A DNA stretch of 64,000 bases from Chrysaora quinquecirrha (taxonomy: Eukaryota; Cnidaria; Scyphozoa; Semaeostomeae; Pelagiidae). The stretch spans positions 558,001 to 622,000 of the forward strand of contig JACTAT010000052.1 of assembly GCA_014526335.1 (NCBI GenBank), in the 5' to 3' direction. This document shows, piece after piece, positions 23,188 through 35,300 of this stretch (positions are counted from its first letter, which is position 1; the number at the start of each line of letters is the position of its first letter). The notes under the pieces were generated by a model that had not been told where the DNA came from, ran no database searches, and saw nothing but the letters and a program-made list of their open reading frames with translations. The position numbers and the translations under genes are program-made.

Positions 23188-25463
23188 ATGGAGCAAAACA
23201 GTGTAGAAAGAGAAGTCTGCCAAATGGCCTAAGTTCAGACTCAACATCAGAACCTGCTGAAGAAAGTTTGGAAAAAGTCTACCTAGATTACAACGCAACC
23301 ACTCCATTAGAACCCTCAGTTTTGGATGCGATTTACGCTTCTTTGAAGTATGCTTGGGGTAATCCTAGCAGTTCATATTCCCAAGGAAAGATGGCTAAGA
23401 AAATCGTCAATGAATCTCGCAAACATGTTGCTGAAATGATCAATGCAGATCAGAGTGAGATTGTGTTTACTTCAGGGGCACTGAAGCTAATAACATGGTT
23501 TTTCATTCAGTCATACAGGAATATAATAAGAATTATTGTGAGAAGTTTGACACATACGCTTCAAATGGATTTCCTGATCAAAATCCACATGTAATAACGT
23601 CAATCATAGAACATGACTCAGTGATTCTTGCTTTGAAGGCTTTGGAAAAGAAAAGGGAAATCAGTTTATCTGTGTTACCAGTATCCAAAGAGACTGGACA
23701 AGTGGACTTGCAGGATATTGTTGATGCTATTCGAAAGGAAACTGTGCTCGTTAGTATAATGCTAGCTAACAATGAAACTGGTGTCATTCAGGTACAAAGA
23801 CTTCTCTAATTAAATTAACCCCCATCCCCTTTGTTTCAGCTCAGTTGCCAGTGAAAGTCTGTGATTCAGCTGTGAAATTTTTGTTGAAATCATTAGTCAA
23901 ATGGCTAAGTGATAAGCAAATCAGATTCTATTATTACGGAATTGATTCTCACATGGTCAAACTTGCCGCAAAGAGTGCAGAGGAGACAAAGGAGGAGGGG
24001 GTCATACCCTGTAAAACCACTGTACATTTGACAAGCATACTGTTCTATCTTACAACCATAAAACCACACTTTTTGAAGGTAAAAGCCATAAAATCGCTCT
24101 AAAAAAGCCAGATAACTGCAAACCCTCATGCCCAACAACCCCCCCCCCCTCAGGAAAGCAACCATCTCTCTGTAATTCCAGGCCAAAGGAATAACAAGAT
24201 GTGGTAACCTCAAGAGGAACCATGGGGGGTCAGTCACTTCTTTGCAATGCCACACCCAGTTCAATTGAAATGCTGCATTTTTTGCAGACTGGGATGAGCA
24301 TAATAACCCCCCCCTTACTTTTTTTAGCGCCCAAACTCAGCTGTCTATAGTTCTTTGCAATGCCACACCCAGTTTAATTGAAATACTGAACCTTCTGCAG
24401 ACTGGGATTAGCGTAATAAACCCTCGTTCCCTTTTTTATTGCCCAAGCTCAGCTGTCTATAGTTCTCAGGTTGATACATGACTACCCAGGGGATTTGCTG
24501 TCTGGGTTGACTCAATCATGTACAATGACCTGCTTGATTGCTTGCCTGCTTGTTTCCTTGTTTGCTAAGGCTCACCTTTTGCCATTGGAAATATTCGATA
24601 ACATAAACTTTCTGTCTTCTAGTGACCTATTCTTGTAAATATATTTATATGTCCAATGTTTCCTAGCCTGTCCAGCAAATTGCAGCAGAAGTAGCTAACA
24701 TCAACAAGTCAAGAATGGCAGAAGGAAAACAGAGAATCTTGGTGCATACAGATGCAGCCCAAGCAATCGGCAAAATTGAAGTTGATGCAGAAAAGCTTGG
24801 TGTAGACTACCTCACTATTGTTGGTCACAAATTTTATGCTCCAAGAATAGGTATGCTGTTTACTTAAAATAGCTCCCCAAAAAGAATAAACTGTCAAAAT
24901 AACTAACTAATTAGCCAGTTTAACTGACTAACTAACTTAACGAACCATGTAATCTGTAACAAGCTGAATAAACCAACCATCCAACAAACCAAATATAACC
25001 AGTTAGCGTAACTAACTAACTGACCAAATTACTAACAAACCTACTTACTTACTTGCTTATCTTGCTAACAAACGAATAAACTGTTGAACTAATGGACTAC
25101 CTAACTAACTGAACGAGCTATATAACAAACAAGTAGAACTAGGTAACCAACTAACAAACTGAATAACTTATCAACTAACTAACTAAATAACTAAATAAGT
25201 AACTAACTAACCAACTAACCAACTAACTAACAAACTGAACAACTTTTAACTAACTAACTAACTAACTAACTACCTAAACCTAACTAACTAGCTAACTGCC
25301 TAACTGACTAACTGACCAACTGACAAACAAACTAACTTACGTTGCTCGCTAATAACGAATAAACTGTCGAACTAATTAGCTAAACAGCTAGCTAACCAAG
25401 TAATAAACTAACTAACTACCTAACTAATTAACTAAACGAACTATAACAAACTAACCAACTAAG

Positions 25464-25534
<71 letters not shown>

Positions 25535-25599
25535 TTGATTAACTAACTTTCTAACTAACGAATGATTGACTAACTTAATTAATAAACGAGCTAATTAAC

Positions 25600-25655
<56 letters not shown>

Positions 25656-27097
25656 TGCAAGCTTATAAACGAACGAACTTACTACATCTAACTAACTAAC
25701 TAACTAAAATGACTAAGTAACTCTCTTACTAAAAAGTGAACTATCAAACTGTTTATACCTTCAATTTACGGCGATTATGCAAATCGTAGCGTCGCTGTGA
25801 AAGTATTTTGGTCTTCTCTTTTAGGTGCCCTTTACTGTAGATGCTTAGGACAAACGGATTCCGCACCATTACACCCTATGTTATATGGAGGGGGACAAGA
25901 AAGAAATTACAGACCAGGAACAGAGAATACTGGCATGATAGCTGGGCTTGGAGAAGCATGCAGATTAGTGACAGAGAATTTAATGCAATTCAACAAGAAG
26001 ATGAAGGAAGTAAGTGTAGAATACTAGTAATCATATTTGTATGAAGCAGCTGTCTGCAGGTTTGGGGGTGTTTTTGGTGCTTCTCCGTTCTTCCTTCGAT
26101 GTTCCACGATACATATGAACCCTTTCACAAGAAGTCTTTCTTTCTGAAACTGTCATGACTTGGAGAGTTACTCAAATATTTCACTGGAAAGACTGTCGTT
26201 GGCTGTCTGCTCGTGTAGTCAAGGTTCGAATCCTATCAACAGTGGCATGCCAGTAGTGAAAAATCTATGCTGGTGTTGGTCATTCGAGAAAAATATACAC
26301 ACATGTCTATGGGTCAAGAGGGCTAATAGAACCGAAACACAAAGCCAAATTGCAATGGCCGTGGAGAACCTTTGGGCGGTATTATTTTGAGAGTTACTGA
26401 AATACTTCATTGGGCAGATTGTCGTTGACTATCTGATCATGCAGTCCAAGTACAAGTCCCATCAACAGTGGTATGTCACTGATGGAAAAATCTATCCTAA
26501 TGTTCGTCATTCAAGAAAAATATGCTTGCATATTTATGGCCCTGAGGAAGCCCTAATAGATTTAGTATAACCGAAACACGAAGCCAAACAAGAGAGGAGA
26601 GCGGTTGGGCTGTATCACTTCAAGAGCTTCTTGACTATTTCAGTGACCTCTCCAGGTATGAATCTCATCAGTTGTATGGTACTCGTGGAGAATCTTGACA
26701 ATTGTTTAATGTATATTTGCAGGTTCGAGACTACCTGGAATACCGATTAGCTGAAAGATTTGGAGACCGTGTGCATTTCAACTGCAGATTCAACAAAAGC
26801 GAACGTTTACCAAACACGTGCAATGTATCAATACTGGGAGAAAACCTAGATGGTCGTAGAATCCTTTCAGCAACCAAGAGACTTGAAGCAAGCGTAGGAG
26901 CAGCTTGTCACTCGGACGCTGGTAATAAGCCATCGCATATTCTTACATCATGTGGGATTCCTGAATCAATAGCAAGGGGCGCATTGAGACTTAGTGTGGG
27001 TAGGCATACAACAATTGAAGACATTGATGTAGTTGTTGAGGATTTGAAGCAAGCAGTTGATAGCTTGAGCTTAGGTCACGTTGTACATAAGAGATAA
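23188..27097 (+). CDS. SCLY: Selenocysteine lyase (PLP-dependent, class V), four exons
   Basis: Exons: 23188(?)-23791, 24667-24850, 25825-26009, 26723-27097; phases 0, 1, 0. Splits selenocysteine into alanine and selenide, feeding selenophosphate synthesis; cytosolic, homodimeric, NifS/IscS relatives. Conserved sequence includes [16 protein letters not shown] near the N terminus, the PLP aspartate region [13 protein letters not shown], the Schiff-base lysine in [28 protein letters not shown], and the catalytic cysteine loop SVGAACHSD, which marks it as SCLY rather than NFS1. The sequence [12 protein letters not shown] near 23475 is out of frame with the following exon: one extra G in the GGGG run at 23475-23478 restores the SGGTE motif and the frame, so assembly error is likely. 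The start is uncertain: the first ATG (23188) is one frame off the exon body, which a further lost base would explain. Confidence 0.92.
24240..24462. repeat. Tandem duplication of about 114 bp in SCLY intron 1
   Basis: TTTGCAATGCCACACCCAGT...CTCAGCTGTCTATAGTTC occurs twice in a row (about 24240-24350 and 24354-24462) with roughly 85-90% identity. The first copy has a longer C-run. Confidence 0.85.
24885..25735. repeat. (AACT)n tetranucleotide array in SCLY intron 2
   Basis: About 850 bp of AACT repeats, perfect in the core (about 25460-25530 and 25605-25650) and increasingly mutated towards both ends, where CAAACTGAA and ACGAACTA variants occur. It is not a telomeric repeat. Confidence 0.93.
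26155..26710. repeat. Tandem repeat of about 230 bp in SCLY intron 3, with a tRNA-like B box
   Basis: Two full units (about 26160-26388 and 26389-26628) and a partial third share GAGAGTTACT, GACTGTCGTTG, ATCAACAGTGG, GAAAAATATAC and AACCGAAACAC motifs. The first unit contains AAGGTTCGAATCC, which matches the RNA polymerase III B-box consensus; in the others it has decayed. Possibly derived from a tRNA-related SINE. Confidence 0.65.
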
Positions 27098-27668
27098 CAG
27101 CAGATAATACTTTCTGCAATATTAGGGATAAGTGACTGGCACTTCATGACGGTATGCACAATGGCTGCTAGAAGTGAGGGGCAATTTTCACGCAAAACGG
27201 ACAAACATTGCTTGGACAAACAATTCTTCACTCCTTGGAACATCGTACATCCTCATATGGAATCTCTATTGTTTTCCTGGGAATCTTGTAAGAATCCTTT
27301 TGTTACAACAGGAATCTCGTACTCATTTTCGAAGAGTGATATCCCAATCTGCTAGAAGTAGTTGGAACGCCCCTGATCTCGACTATAAATAAGTAGTTTT
27401 TGAAGATTATGAATAGCATTGTCAAGACTCCTGCTCCTCCTGAACATTGTTGATTTGGAAGACAACTGCTCTTGGAATCACGTGAAATAGAAACAAGCTC
27501 AGATGTTCTTCTCGCTCAACATTGTTTTATGGGGGACAGTGGGGGGAGAAATGAAGTAGCTCATGATGAAATACGTTTCAGCAGGGTCGTTCCAACACTT
27601 TGGCAGTCATTGTAGACTCATTCTTCATCTTGAGAGCTTAAGGCCCTGGCCAAACGATCAAACATATA

Positions 27669-28043
27669 CACGTTTTTTTTATAAGAAAGTGGTTTATAAG
27701 AAAGTAGTGCTCAACATCTTAAAAACTTAAGAAAGTTCAATACTGGATTCTTGAAACTTAAGAAAGTTCTGTTTCATACTTTCACTCCTAATGTTCTGTG
27801 TGTTATTTTTGCTCTTCTGTTCAGTCGCTCATCTTGCTATTAAACGAGTCTAATGATTATTTTCTTTGAAAAGCGTGGTATTTGTGCGATGTATACAGTG
27901 CCTTAAACTGTGCATTCTTAGAAATACTGTATTCCAAAATTTTTGCTAAGAAAGTCACAAGAAAGTTTTGGTACTGAAAACATGAAATATCTAAGAAAGT
28001 TTCAATACTGGCCCAAAAAAAACTTTCTTATAAAAAAAACGTG
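27669..28043. mobile_element. TA-flanked inverted-repeat element (CACGTTTTTTTTATAAGAAAG), copy 1
   Basis: It is 375 bp, flanked by TA on both sides (27667-27668 and 28044-28045), as in Tc1/mariner-type insertion. Ends are CACGTTTTTTTTATAAGAAA and its reverse complement. The interior repeats AAGAAAGTT. It is inserted in a family A fragment: GGCCCTGGCCAAACGATCAA lies just left and GTGTTTGGCCACC just right. A near-identical copy in opposite orientation is at 59841-60219. Confidence 0.9.
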
Positions 28044-28489
28044 TATGTTTTGTTTCGTGTTTGGCCACCCTTAGGATCTGACTATGATCTCACGTCATGT
28101 TTCCCAATGTTTCATGCGATCTTCTGACATACTTTTGACCTTTTTTGATTCGCTGTGCATTCTCTTTCGCCGTTTAAAACAAAACTTGAAAACAAAATTT
28201 TCCTTATTCTTTCCCAAATTTTCTTTCTGGGAATTCATTTTTATCTTGCGAATCACCTGAAGATCTCTTTTATTGATACTGCAGAAATTTTGTTTTTGAA
28301 CATTATGTGCTCATCCTTCGCACATAAAAAGGAGATCGTATTAAAAATTTGTGTGACCTAATAAGACCAAGTTGCCTAATCTCCAAATTAATGTATGACT
28401 TCCTTTTATCTTTCCTTCATTGATATGTATTTTAATTTTGATCCTCTATCCCGTGGTTTAAGATTTATTAACCTTTTCTGTAAACCTTT

Positions 28490-28620
28490 CCGATGAAGAC
28501 GATATTGATGATAATGAAGACGATGGCAGTGTTCACCATGATGATGACAACGACGACGGTGACGACGATGATGATTATGATGATGATGATCGCGGCGACG
28601 ATAATGATAATGATCACAAA
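28490..28620. repeat. (GAT/GAC)n triplet tract
   Basis: Imperfect GATGATGAC / GACGACGATGATGAT repeats with no gene context. Confidence 0.85.
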
Positions 28621-29337
28621 ACACTTTCAAAATTTCATGGGTTGGATTTGACTTTTTTCATTGTATGAACGAGGGTCAAGATTTTCAACTCTTAGGCGAA
28701 AGGTCGTGTATTCGAATGTCTTCCCATAGCAAACTCAGCTGTTCATTTCTCTAAGTTTGAGCAATGTAGAGCATTCCCCCAATCCCATCATCGCTCTGTT
28801 AGTTTTCTGTAATATGGAGTGATTTCGTTCCTTGCTCATCTCTTTTAATTTTTGGGGGCTCTATAGTGGTTTCAAGGGAGCAACTTCCCCTCTACAGCTT
28901 CTGTTTCCTCGTTTTTTCCTCAGAGAAACCCAACAATCGTCATCAAATTGCATACCATGACTTTCTGTGACACGAACCCTGCTAACAATAACCCGAAATT
29001 TAACCACGAAAAAGACCAAATTGTCCACAATTTGTTCAGTATCAGTTTGTGGTTTCGTGTCATATTCATTTCGTTTGAAAAATAACCTTAGTCGTGAAAC
29101 AAAAAAGGTTTTGAAGTGCAGTTGTAATTCTCTTAGTACAATATTTTGAAAGAATGAAATAAATTTTGTAATTAATTTGTTATAACTCTCTGTGGTAGGG
29201 CTAGTAGGTCATTTGCTCTGATAATTGTAAATATTATCATAGTTTTGTTATTAAACGAGTTTTGTAACTTGCTGAATTTCTTGGCCTTTCCTTGAATCCT
29301 TGGGTGACATACGGAGGAAAACAAAACCTGGAACAAG

Positions 29338-32300
29338 ATGGCTGAAAATCACGTCGACCATGAACTTGTTAATGGCGAAGCTTCTGCTGAGAGAGACACG
29401 ACAAAAGTTGTCTTTAATTTCACTCCAATTAAAAGAATTCCTTCTCAAGACTTGAGTTTATCGCCTAAACTGAACAAGAATGCGAATTTTATGCAAATTT
29501 CCACCAGCCCTTTAGCATCGCCAAAATTGTCACCAAAGAGCTCGCAAGGATTTAGCATGGATATTGTAAGTTATTTTTTCCTATTCTAGAATTACATTTT
29601 ATGAATTTTGATTTTAACTCTAATTCTAGTAAGTTATGTTTTGCTATAAAGTTACTAACTGATAAATTTATGAAAAATCGATCTTGAAACTGAGAATGAG
29701 AAAAACTAACTCTCTTCTGATGTAATTCTAATATTAATAAGGTTATTATTCCTTAAAATTATTTTGGCTTGAATAATATAAATTTCTTTATGAACTGAGC
29801 GGCTTAAAATTGTTAAATTTATATCGGAATTTTCGCTCCAGTTATGAGATCAAATAACTTATACCACCTTAGTTTTTATGGTGAAGAATTTAAAGGGTAT
29901 TGTCAGATTAACTAGTGTAATTTTCATGATGATGAACTTTGAATATTTTGATGGATAGAAAGGAAAGTAAGAAGTTAATTTTTGGAAAAGTGTATTCATG
30001 CATGAAATACTTTTTGATAATGAAAGCATCATCATAATCATAAATTGAAATAAAATGTTTTAACCTTTATAAAAACTATTACACTTTTTTTTAAATAAGC
30101 AACCGCTCAATAAGCAACTAGGGCTGAACTGACCTCAATATTAAGCAACTTGAGGGCTCAATTGAATTACTGTAAGCAACTAAGAAGTTAAAAAAACAAC
30201 CTCATATACTCTTTCTTGTTGTTATGAAACTGTTCGTTCTTATGTTTTGCATTTTGAAGTTCGTTATTAACGTGTTTCCACTTGCTGTCTCCCAAACGTC
30301 GTGTTGTAGGACCTAACAGTTGACGATTTTGATCCGCGATGTCAGGGGTAGTTGTTAAGTACAAAAAATGTTAAGCAACATTGAGGGCTGAAATGTCTAA
30401 AATTTTAAGCAACTTTGAGGGCTGAACGAAAGTCAAGTTGCTTATTAAAAAAAAAGTGTACCACTCTATAAATCCAAGCTTAAAAATTAAGTTCTGGTAA
30501 ATATTTAGTTATATGTAGTAAGACAGATTTTGCTTTCAAATAAAGTCCATAGTTTTTCAAATTGAATTACTTCCTTAATACATTTAAATACATTTCAGAA
30601 CAATTTTGTAATCTTAAAATTGCTTCCTAATATGGTATTTAACTTTTAAATCACATACTTAAACTCTTAAATGTTATTTTTGATGGACCAATTAGGCATC
30701 AGCTATTTAAATACTTCATTTAAGGTTAAAAACATGTAATTACTGTAACGGATGTGCTCTTAAGCAAATAAATAAAATTCTTTGAGTTTAAATGAGGATA
30801 AAATTGAGCTATGGTTAGCTATTTTCTGTGATAATGTTCTTACTTACTGTTGAAATCTTAATTTTTTGCATTATTCATTATTGATAAAATGTGCTTGTGA
30901 TACAGTAATCCAAAAAGGTTCGGTGGTTTTGTGGTTTTCATGTAAAAAAATTATTTCGAAATTTTCATAATGTATGCTAGATGTTAAGAAAAGACACCGC
31001 ACACCGCACTCTCTCTTAGAAATCAAATGCACGCTCCCGCCGTTCATGAAAGCTGCCTGGAAAAAAGCGATTTGCGATACCTTCCGTTATGCGCACGGCT
31101 ACTCTATTACGATGCGATAGAACAAACGTCATGCGGTCGCTGTGGCGCTCAGTTCGACTGCAACTGACGGGAATCAGTTGTCAACTAGTCATAGAAGTAG
31201 AACATGCCCAACTTTCTGGAACTGTGCGAAGACTAGTTGCCATTAAAATGGAACTTGTTGTTGCCAGCTAAGAGCGCTTTGGTCAGCTGCTATAAATTAG
31301 TTCTAAAAATCGCCGATTACGGGTCGGCAACTAGTGCTACCGGCAGTGACGCATGCAATCTTAAGCTTTAAGACCCTTAAAAGATAGATTCCTCGAAAAT
31401 TATTTGCCCCTCGGCAAAAGGTGCGTCAACAAATAGTCAACAACACGCAACAAAAACAATTACAAACCGCGAATGTACATTTTAGAAATTTTTTGCGCTT
31501 TTGTTGGTTACTTGCTTTCTGTCCATCAATATTCGGGAAACTCAAACCGGATTCGTCGTTGCAGTCTACAGACTGAGCTTGGTTAATAATTCAGGTTTAA
31601 GGCAATATTTTTTTAGGCAATATTTAAGGCGATAATGCTTGAAACTGCTCATTTTCTGAAAAGATTTCCCGAAAGTTGCGCTTTACAAAAAGCAAATTTT
31701 CACGGAAAAACAAATTTTTGAATTTTTGACTTAATGTATCCCTGTGGTGATGAGCATGCGCAGCTGGAATGAAAATGCGGAGTCATTTGTTCTATTGTTT
31801 TTGTGGTGAAGAAGAAAGGTGTAGCATTTTTGAGCAGAATTTGACTCGCACAAAAGTTCATTTACAAATTTCATGAATCAAGTTGTCTCATGATGGACTT
31901 TCAATTCTGAATTATATTTAACTTTGAAACTGAAACTTTGTGTTATCGATACTGACGTAAAACATTCGAAAGCACGTTTCCTGCTAAGAGAAATCTTGGA
32001 CACACGCACTGGCCTAAATTTGACGCTGTCAAACAGAAGCAAATCGCACGAATATCTTGACGATCGTTTCGAAATTCATGAAGAAACTCTGTAAAGATTA
32101 ATTGAATGTTTATACCAGTATAATGTCTTCAAGTGGTGTTACTATATCTTCGTCTTTCGCTGGCAGTGGAACTCGTGCGGCACCAGCAGTTGTGAGTTAT
32201 CATCTACAAAAATTCAACCGTTTTAACCTTTGTGTAATTTCCACGCCCATCCGTATGGCTACAGGTTTTATTTGTTCTGGACTTTCTTTGATATGTCGGA

Positions 32301-35300
32301 ATCTAGGCTACTCGATTTTCACTGTTGACAATTGTTCTTTAGTGAAATCAATAATGGATCCAGTTGTGAAGTTTCTTTTTCTTTCCAGAAATCGGGTCGG
32401 GGAGTAGAGTAGTGATCACTTCCATCATTTAGCACAGTGCAGTAATGTCTTCAGCTTAGGAACGCGTTATCCTTTGTTCTTATTATTCAAAAACTGAGAA
32501 AAACAACTTTTTATTCTGTTTTAACAGCCACCAAAGAAAGGACCGGATACTTATGTTGGATTTGCCAATCTCCCAAACCAAGTCTTTAGAAAAAGTGTGA
32601 AGAGAGGGTTCCAATTTACTCTTATGATAGTTGGTAAGTTTTGAATGACTTTATTCTCAATTTATTTTTTAAATTTCTACCCCTCGGGCGAGGGATACAA
32701 GGCGTCACTTCCAAGAAGCACTCATGAATGAGTCTTATTTCCGGAAAACAGCTCATGGTCAATAGATTTCCGACTGATTACGATCAAAAACTCATTTAAG
32801 CTATGATCAAACGTCTGACTTTCCGTTTGCCCCCGCCGAATTTCTTATTTTGGAGGATGAATTTACGAGCTCGACAGGACCATGTCTGCGCGTCATTAAT
32901 TCCCTAATAATGGAGGCAACCAGTTGTTATGAATGGGTTGGGTATTGTCAAAATAGTTAATGACCTGTCACTATAACTTATCATCATCTCACATGTGACG
33001 TTTTGAAAGGTGGACAGTCCTGTGTTTTGCAATCTCCTGGTCGCTTCCGTCTTGTAGTTTCATTTTTGCCACCATACAACAATCTGAGCTGGATTCTTAT
33101 AAATAGCTGCTTATGATGAAATCCTCTTGGCTTTTCAAGAGTGGTAGAACGAAATTTAATTTCACCCTCATGTCAGTAGGTAAGATTATTACAATGTGCT
33201 TGAGAATTTTCTGTCATATGACATGGTTTCAGATTTCTCTCAGCTTTTCAAGTTATAATTATCATAACCTAATCTATTCTGGAATGGTGAAAACAAACTA
33301 AAATAACCAGAAATTAAGACTAAATAGTTTTAAATTGATTTTTGATATCCTGCTAAGCAGATGTTTTGTCACCCAGGGGGCAAAGATATTAATTTCACAG
33401 CTTTCCTCTATTTCCCCCATATTGTACTTGAAATCTATCATCTTCTCTTCCTACTTGTTTGTCTGTTTATCATTAGCTGGTTCTCAAAAAGCCAGCAAAA
33501 TTTGTGGAAACTCTTTTCTCCTTAAAGAGACTATTTAAAAACTGCACATGCCTGCTTAAGGATACAACTTTTTAGATAAGAACTTAGAAAATTCTCATCA
33601 CAAGAGTTTCTTAATTTTCATAAGAATAAAGTGCATTCCCAAAGTTTGTTTCTTCCCAGTTTTTCACACTTTTGAACAGCAGAATCCTTGAATAATAAGA
33701 TTATTTTCTCCTCCATAACATGTATCAATTTGAAAAGTTTCTTAAAATTTCTGTGCAGAAAGTACTCTAGGAGCCCTAGTATTGAGTTTTATAAAAAAGA
33801 GTTTCTTATAGAAAACATATGTATCTCCTTAAGAACCCTTGAAGGCAATTTGCATTTTGCACTTGTCTTTCAAGAGAAAACTAACAAATCATTTTCATTG
33901 ATGACATCATCTATGCTAGCATACTTTAACTTAGATATACCTAAAACACTACAAAAAAGCTGGCTCCATCAGAGATAATAAAATTTCTAACATCTTATTA
34001 GCTCTAATAAGCAGGAAATATACAGAGTCTTCAGTTGTCAAATCAGCAGATGGAATCCTTCTCTAGAATCTGGAACAGGTGGCTACTGCTGTTGAATCTC
34101 CCTAATGAATATCAATGTACAAGTTTACAGGATAGGCAGTGTCAAGTAGTTGTTATGTGCTGTTAAAATTCAAGGTGGTTTCATTCAGCTGTCTGTTGTG
34201 GTACGACTTCAGGAAACCTTTGACTAGTCAGTTTTTGAAAGGCTTGAAAAGTTGAATAAAGTGGGTAAACATGGTGGGAATTCGTTTTTTAAGAACATTT
34301 GTATGAAAGAATTGTCTGTGACCCATTTTGAAATTCTTTTTTTAAAAATCAAAGAAAACAGTTTTAAATTATAGGGATGTAAACAACTTTTTTTGACATG
34401 TCCTTGCCAATAACATCGGTTTAGAAGCGAGAATGTTGAGCTAAGGCCTCTTTTCTCTCCTTTTTCCAAGGGAAAATAAGAGGCAATGGGGCCCTGTGGT
34501 ATGTAATTTTACCTGGCCCTCTTGAGGCTCCCAGGAGAATCATCAACAAGAATTCGGGTTTTTGCAGGCTCTTTTGCATTGTGAACCCTGGACCTTTCAC
34601 CCTGCTGGACTCCCCCTTTTGACAGTACTGCTTTTACAGTTTTGGAATAGAGTAGTGTAGAAAAACAGTAACAAGTCAATGAGTAAATGATGTGTGTTCA
34701 GTAAATCTAATATTTCTACTGGTCTTTGGAATTTTCAGACATTTCTGTTTGTGCTGTGCTATCTCCCTATTAGTTAATATTTTGCAATTAATTGAATGAT
34801 AATGATCTCTGATAATTTCATGAAATGATTTTAACTGACATTTCAATTTGAAATTAAATTCCAATATCATATTTGATTTGATTTTTTGTAATTATCAGCT
34901 CTTGCCACATGGATATTTAACTTAATGATCCCATTGAAATTGTTACATTGTAACAAATGTACATAATAACATAAATATAGAATATTGTTAAAACCTGCTC
35001 ATTCATCATTGCTGACTAACTCATTCTTGCTTATTGTTGATATTATTTAAACTTTCTATGCATGGACATAATAAGACAAGTTTCCTACAGCTGTCCCAAA
35101 GTTGTTGCTTTAGGAATAGTGCAAAAGAATTCTTTGCTGTTTAAAGGAACCTCTATGGAAAATTATTGCATCTAATCAGCTGATCATAGCTGCCACACCC
35201 ACTTTTTCCACCAGCTTATTATGTGCCACCTCTTGCATTGGACTTAGAATCCTGGCATAGCCAGTAGATAAGATTTCCAACACACCTGTAGTGTATTCTT

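Larger units (their letters stand above)
27098..29337. other. Intergenic between SCLY and septin genes
   Basis: Contains the transposon at 27669-28043 and a GAT/GAC triplet tract at about 28490-28620. The His-rich frame antisense to that tract is a by-product. The end of the region should hold the septin promoter and 5' untranslated region. No other gene is seen. Confidence 0.55.

Noticed and set aside
24885..25735. Interstitial telomere array
   Set aside because: The unit is AACT, not TTAGGG or a known telomeric variant.
26205..26280. Functional tRNA gene (B box GGTTCGAATCC)
   Set aside because: No convincing acceptor stem or cloverleaf, and the motif is part of a decaying tandem repeat.
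28406..28630. Minus-strand His/Arg-rich frame
   Set aside because: A by-product of the GAT/GAC triplet tract, with no conserved sequence outside it.
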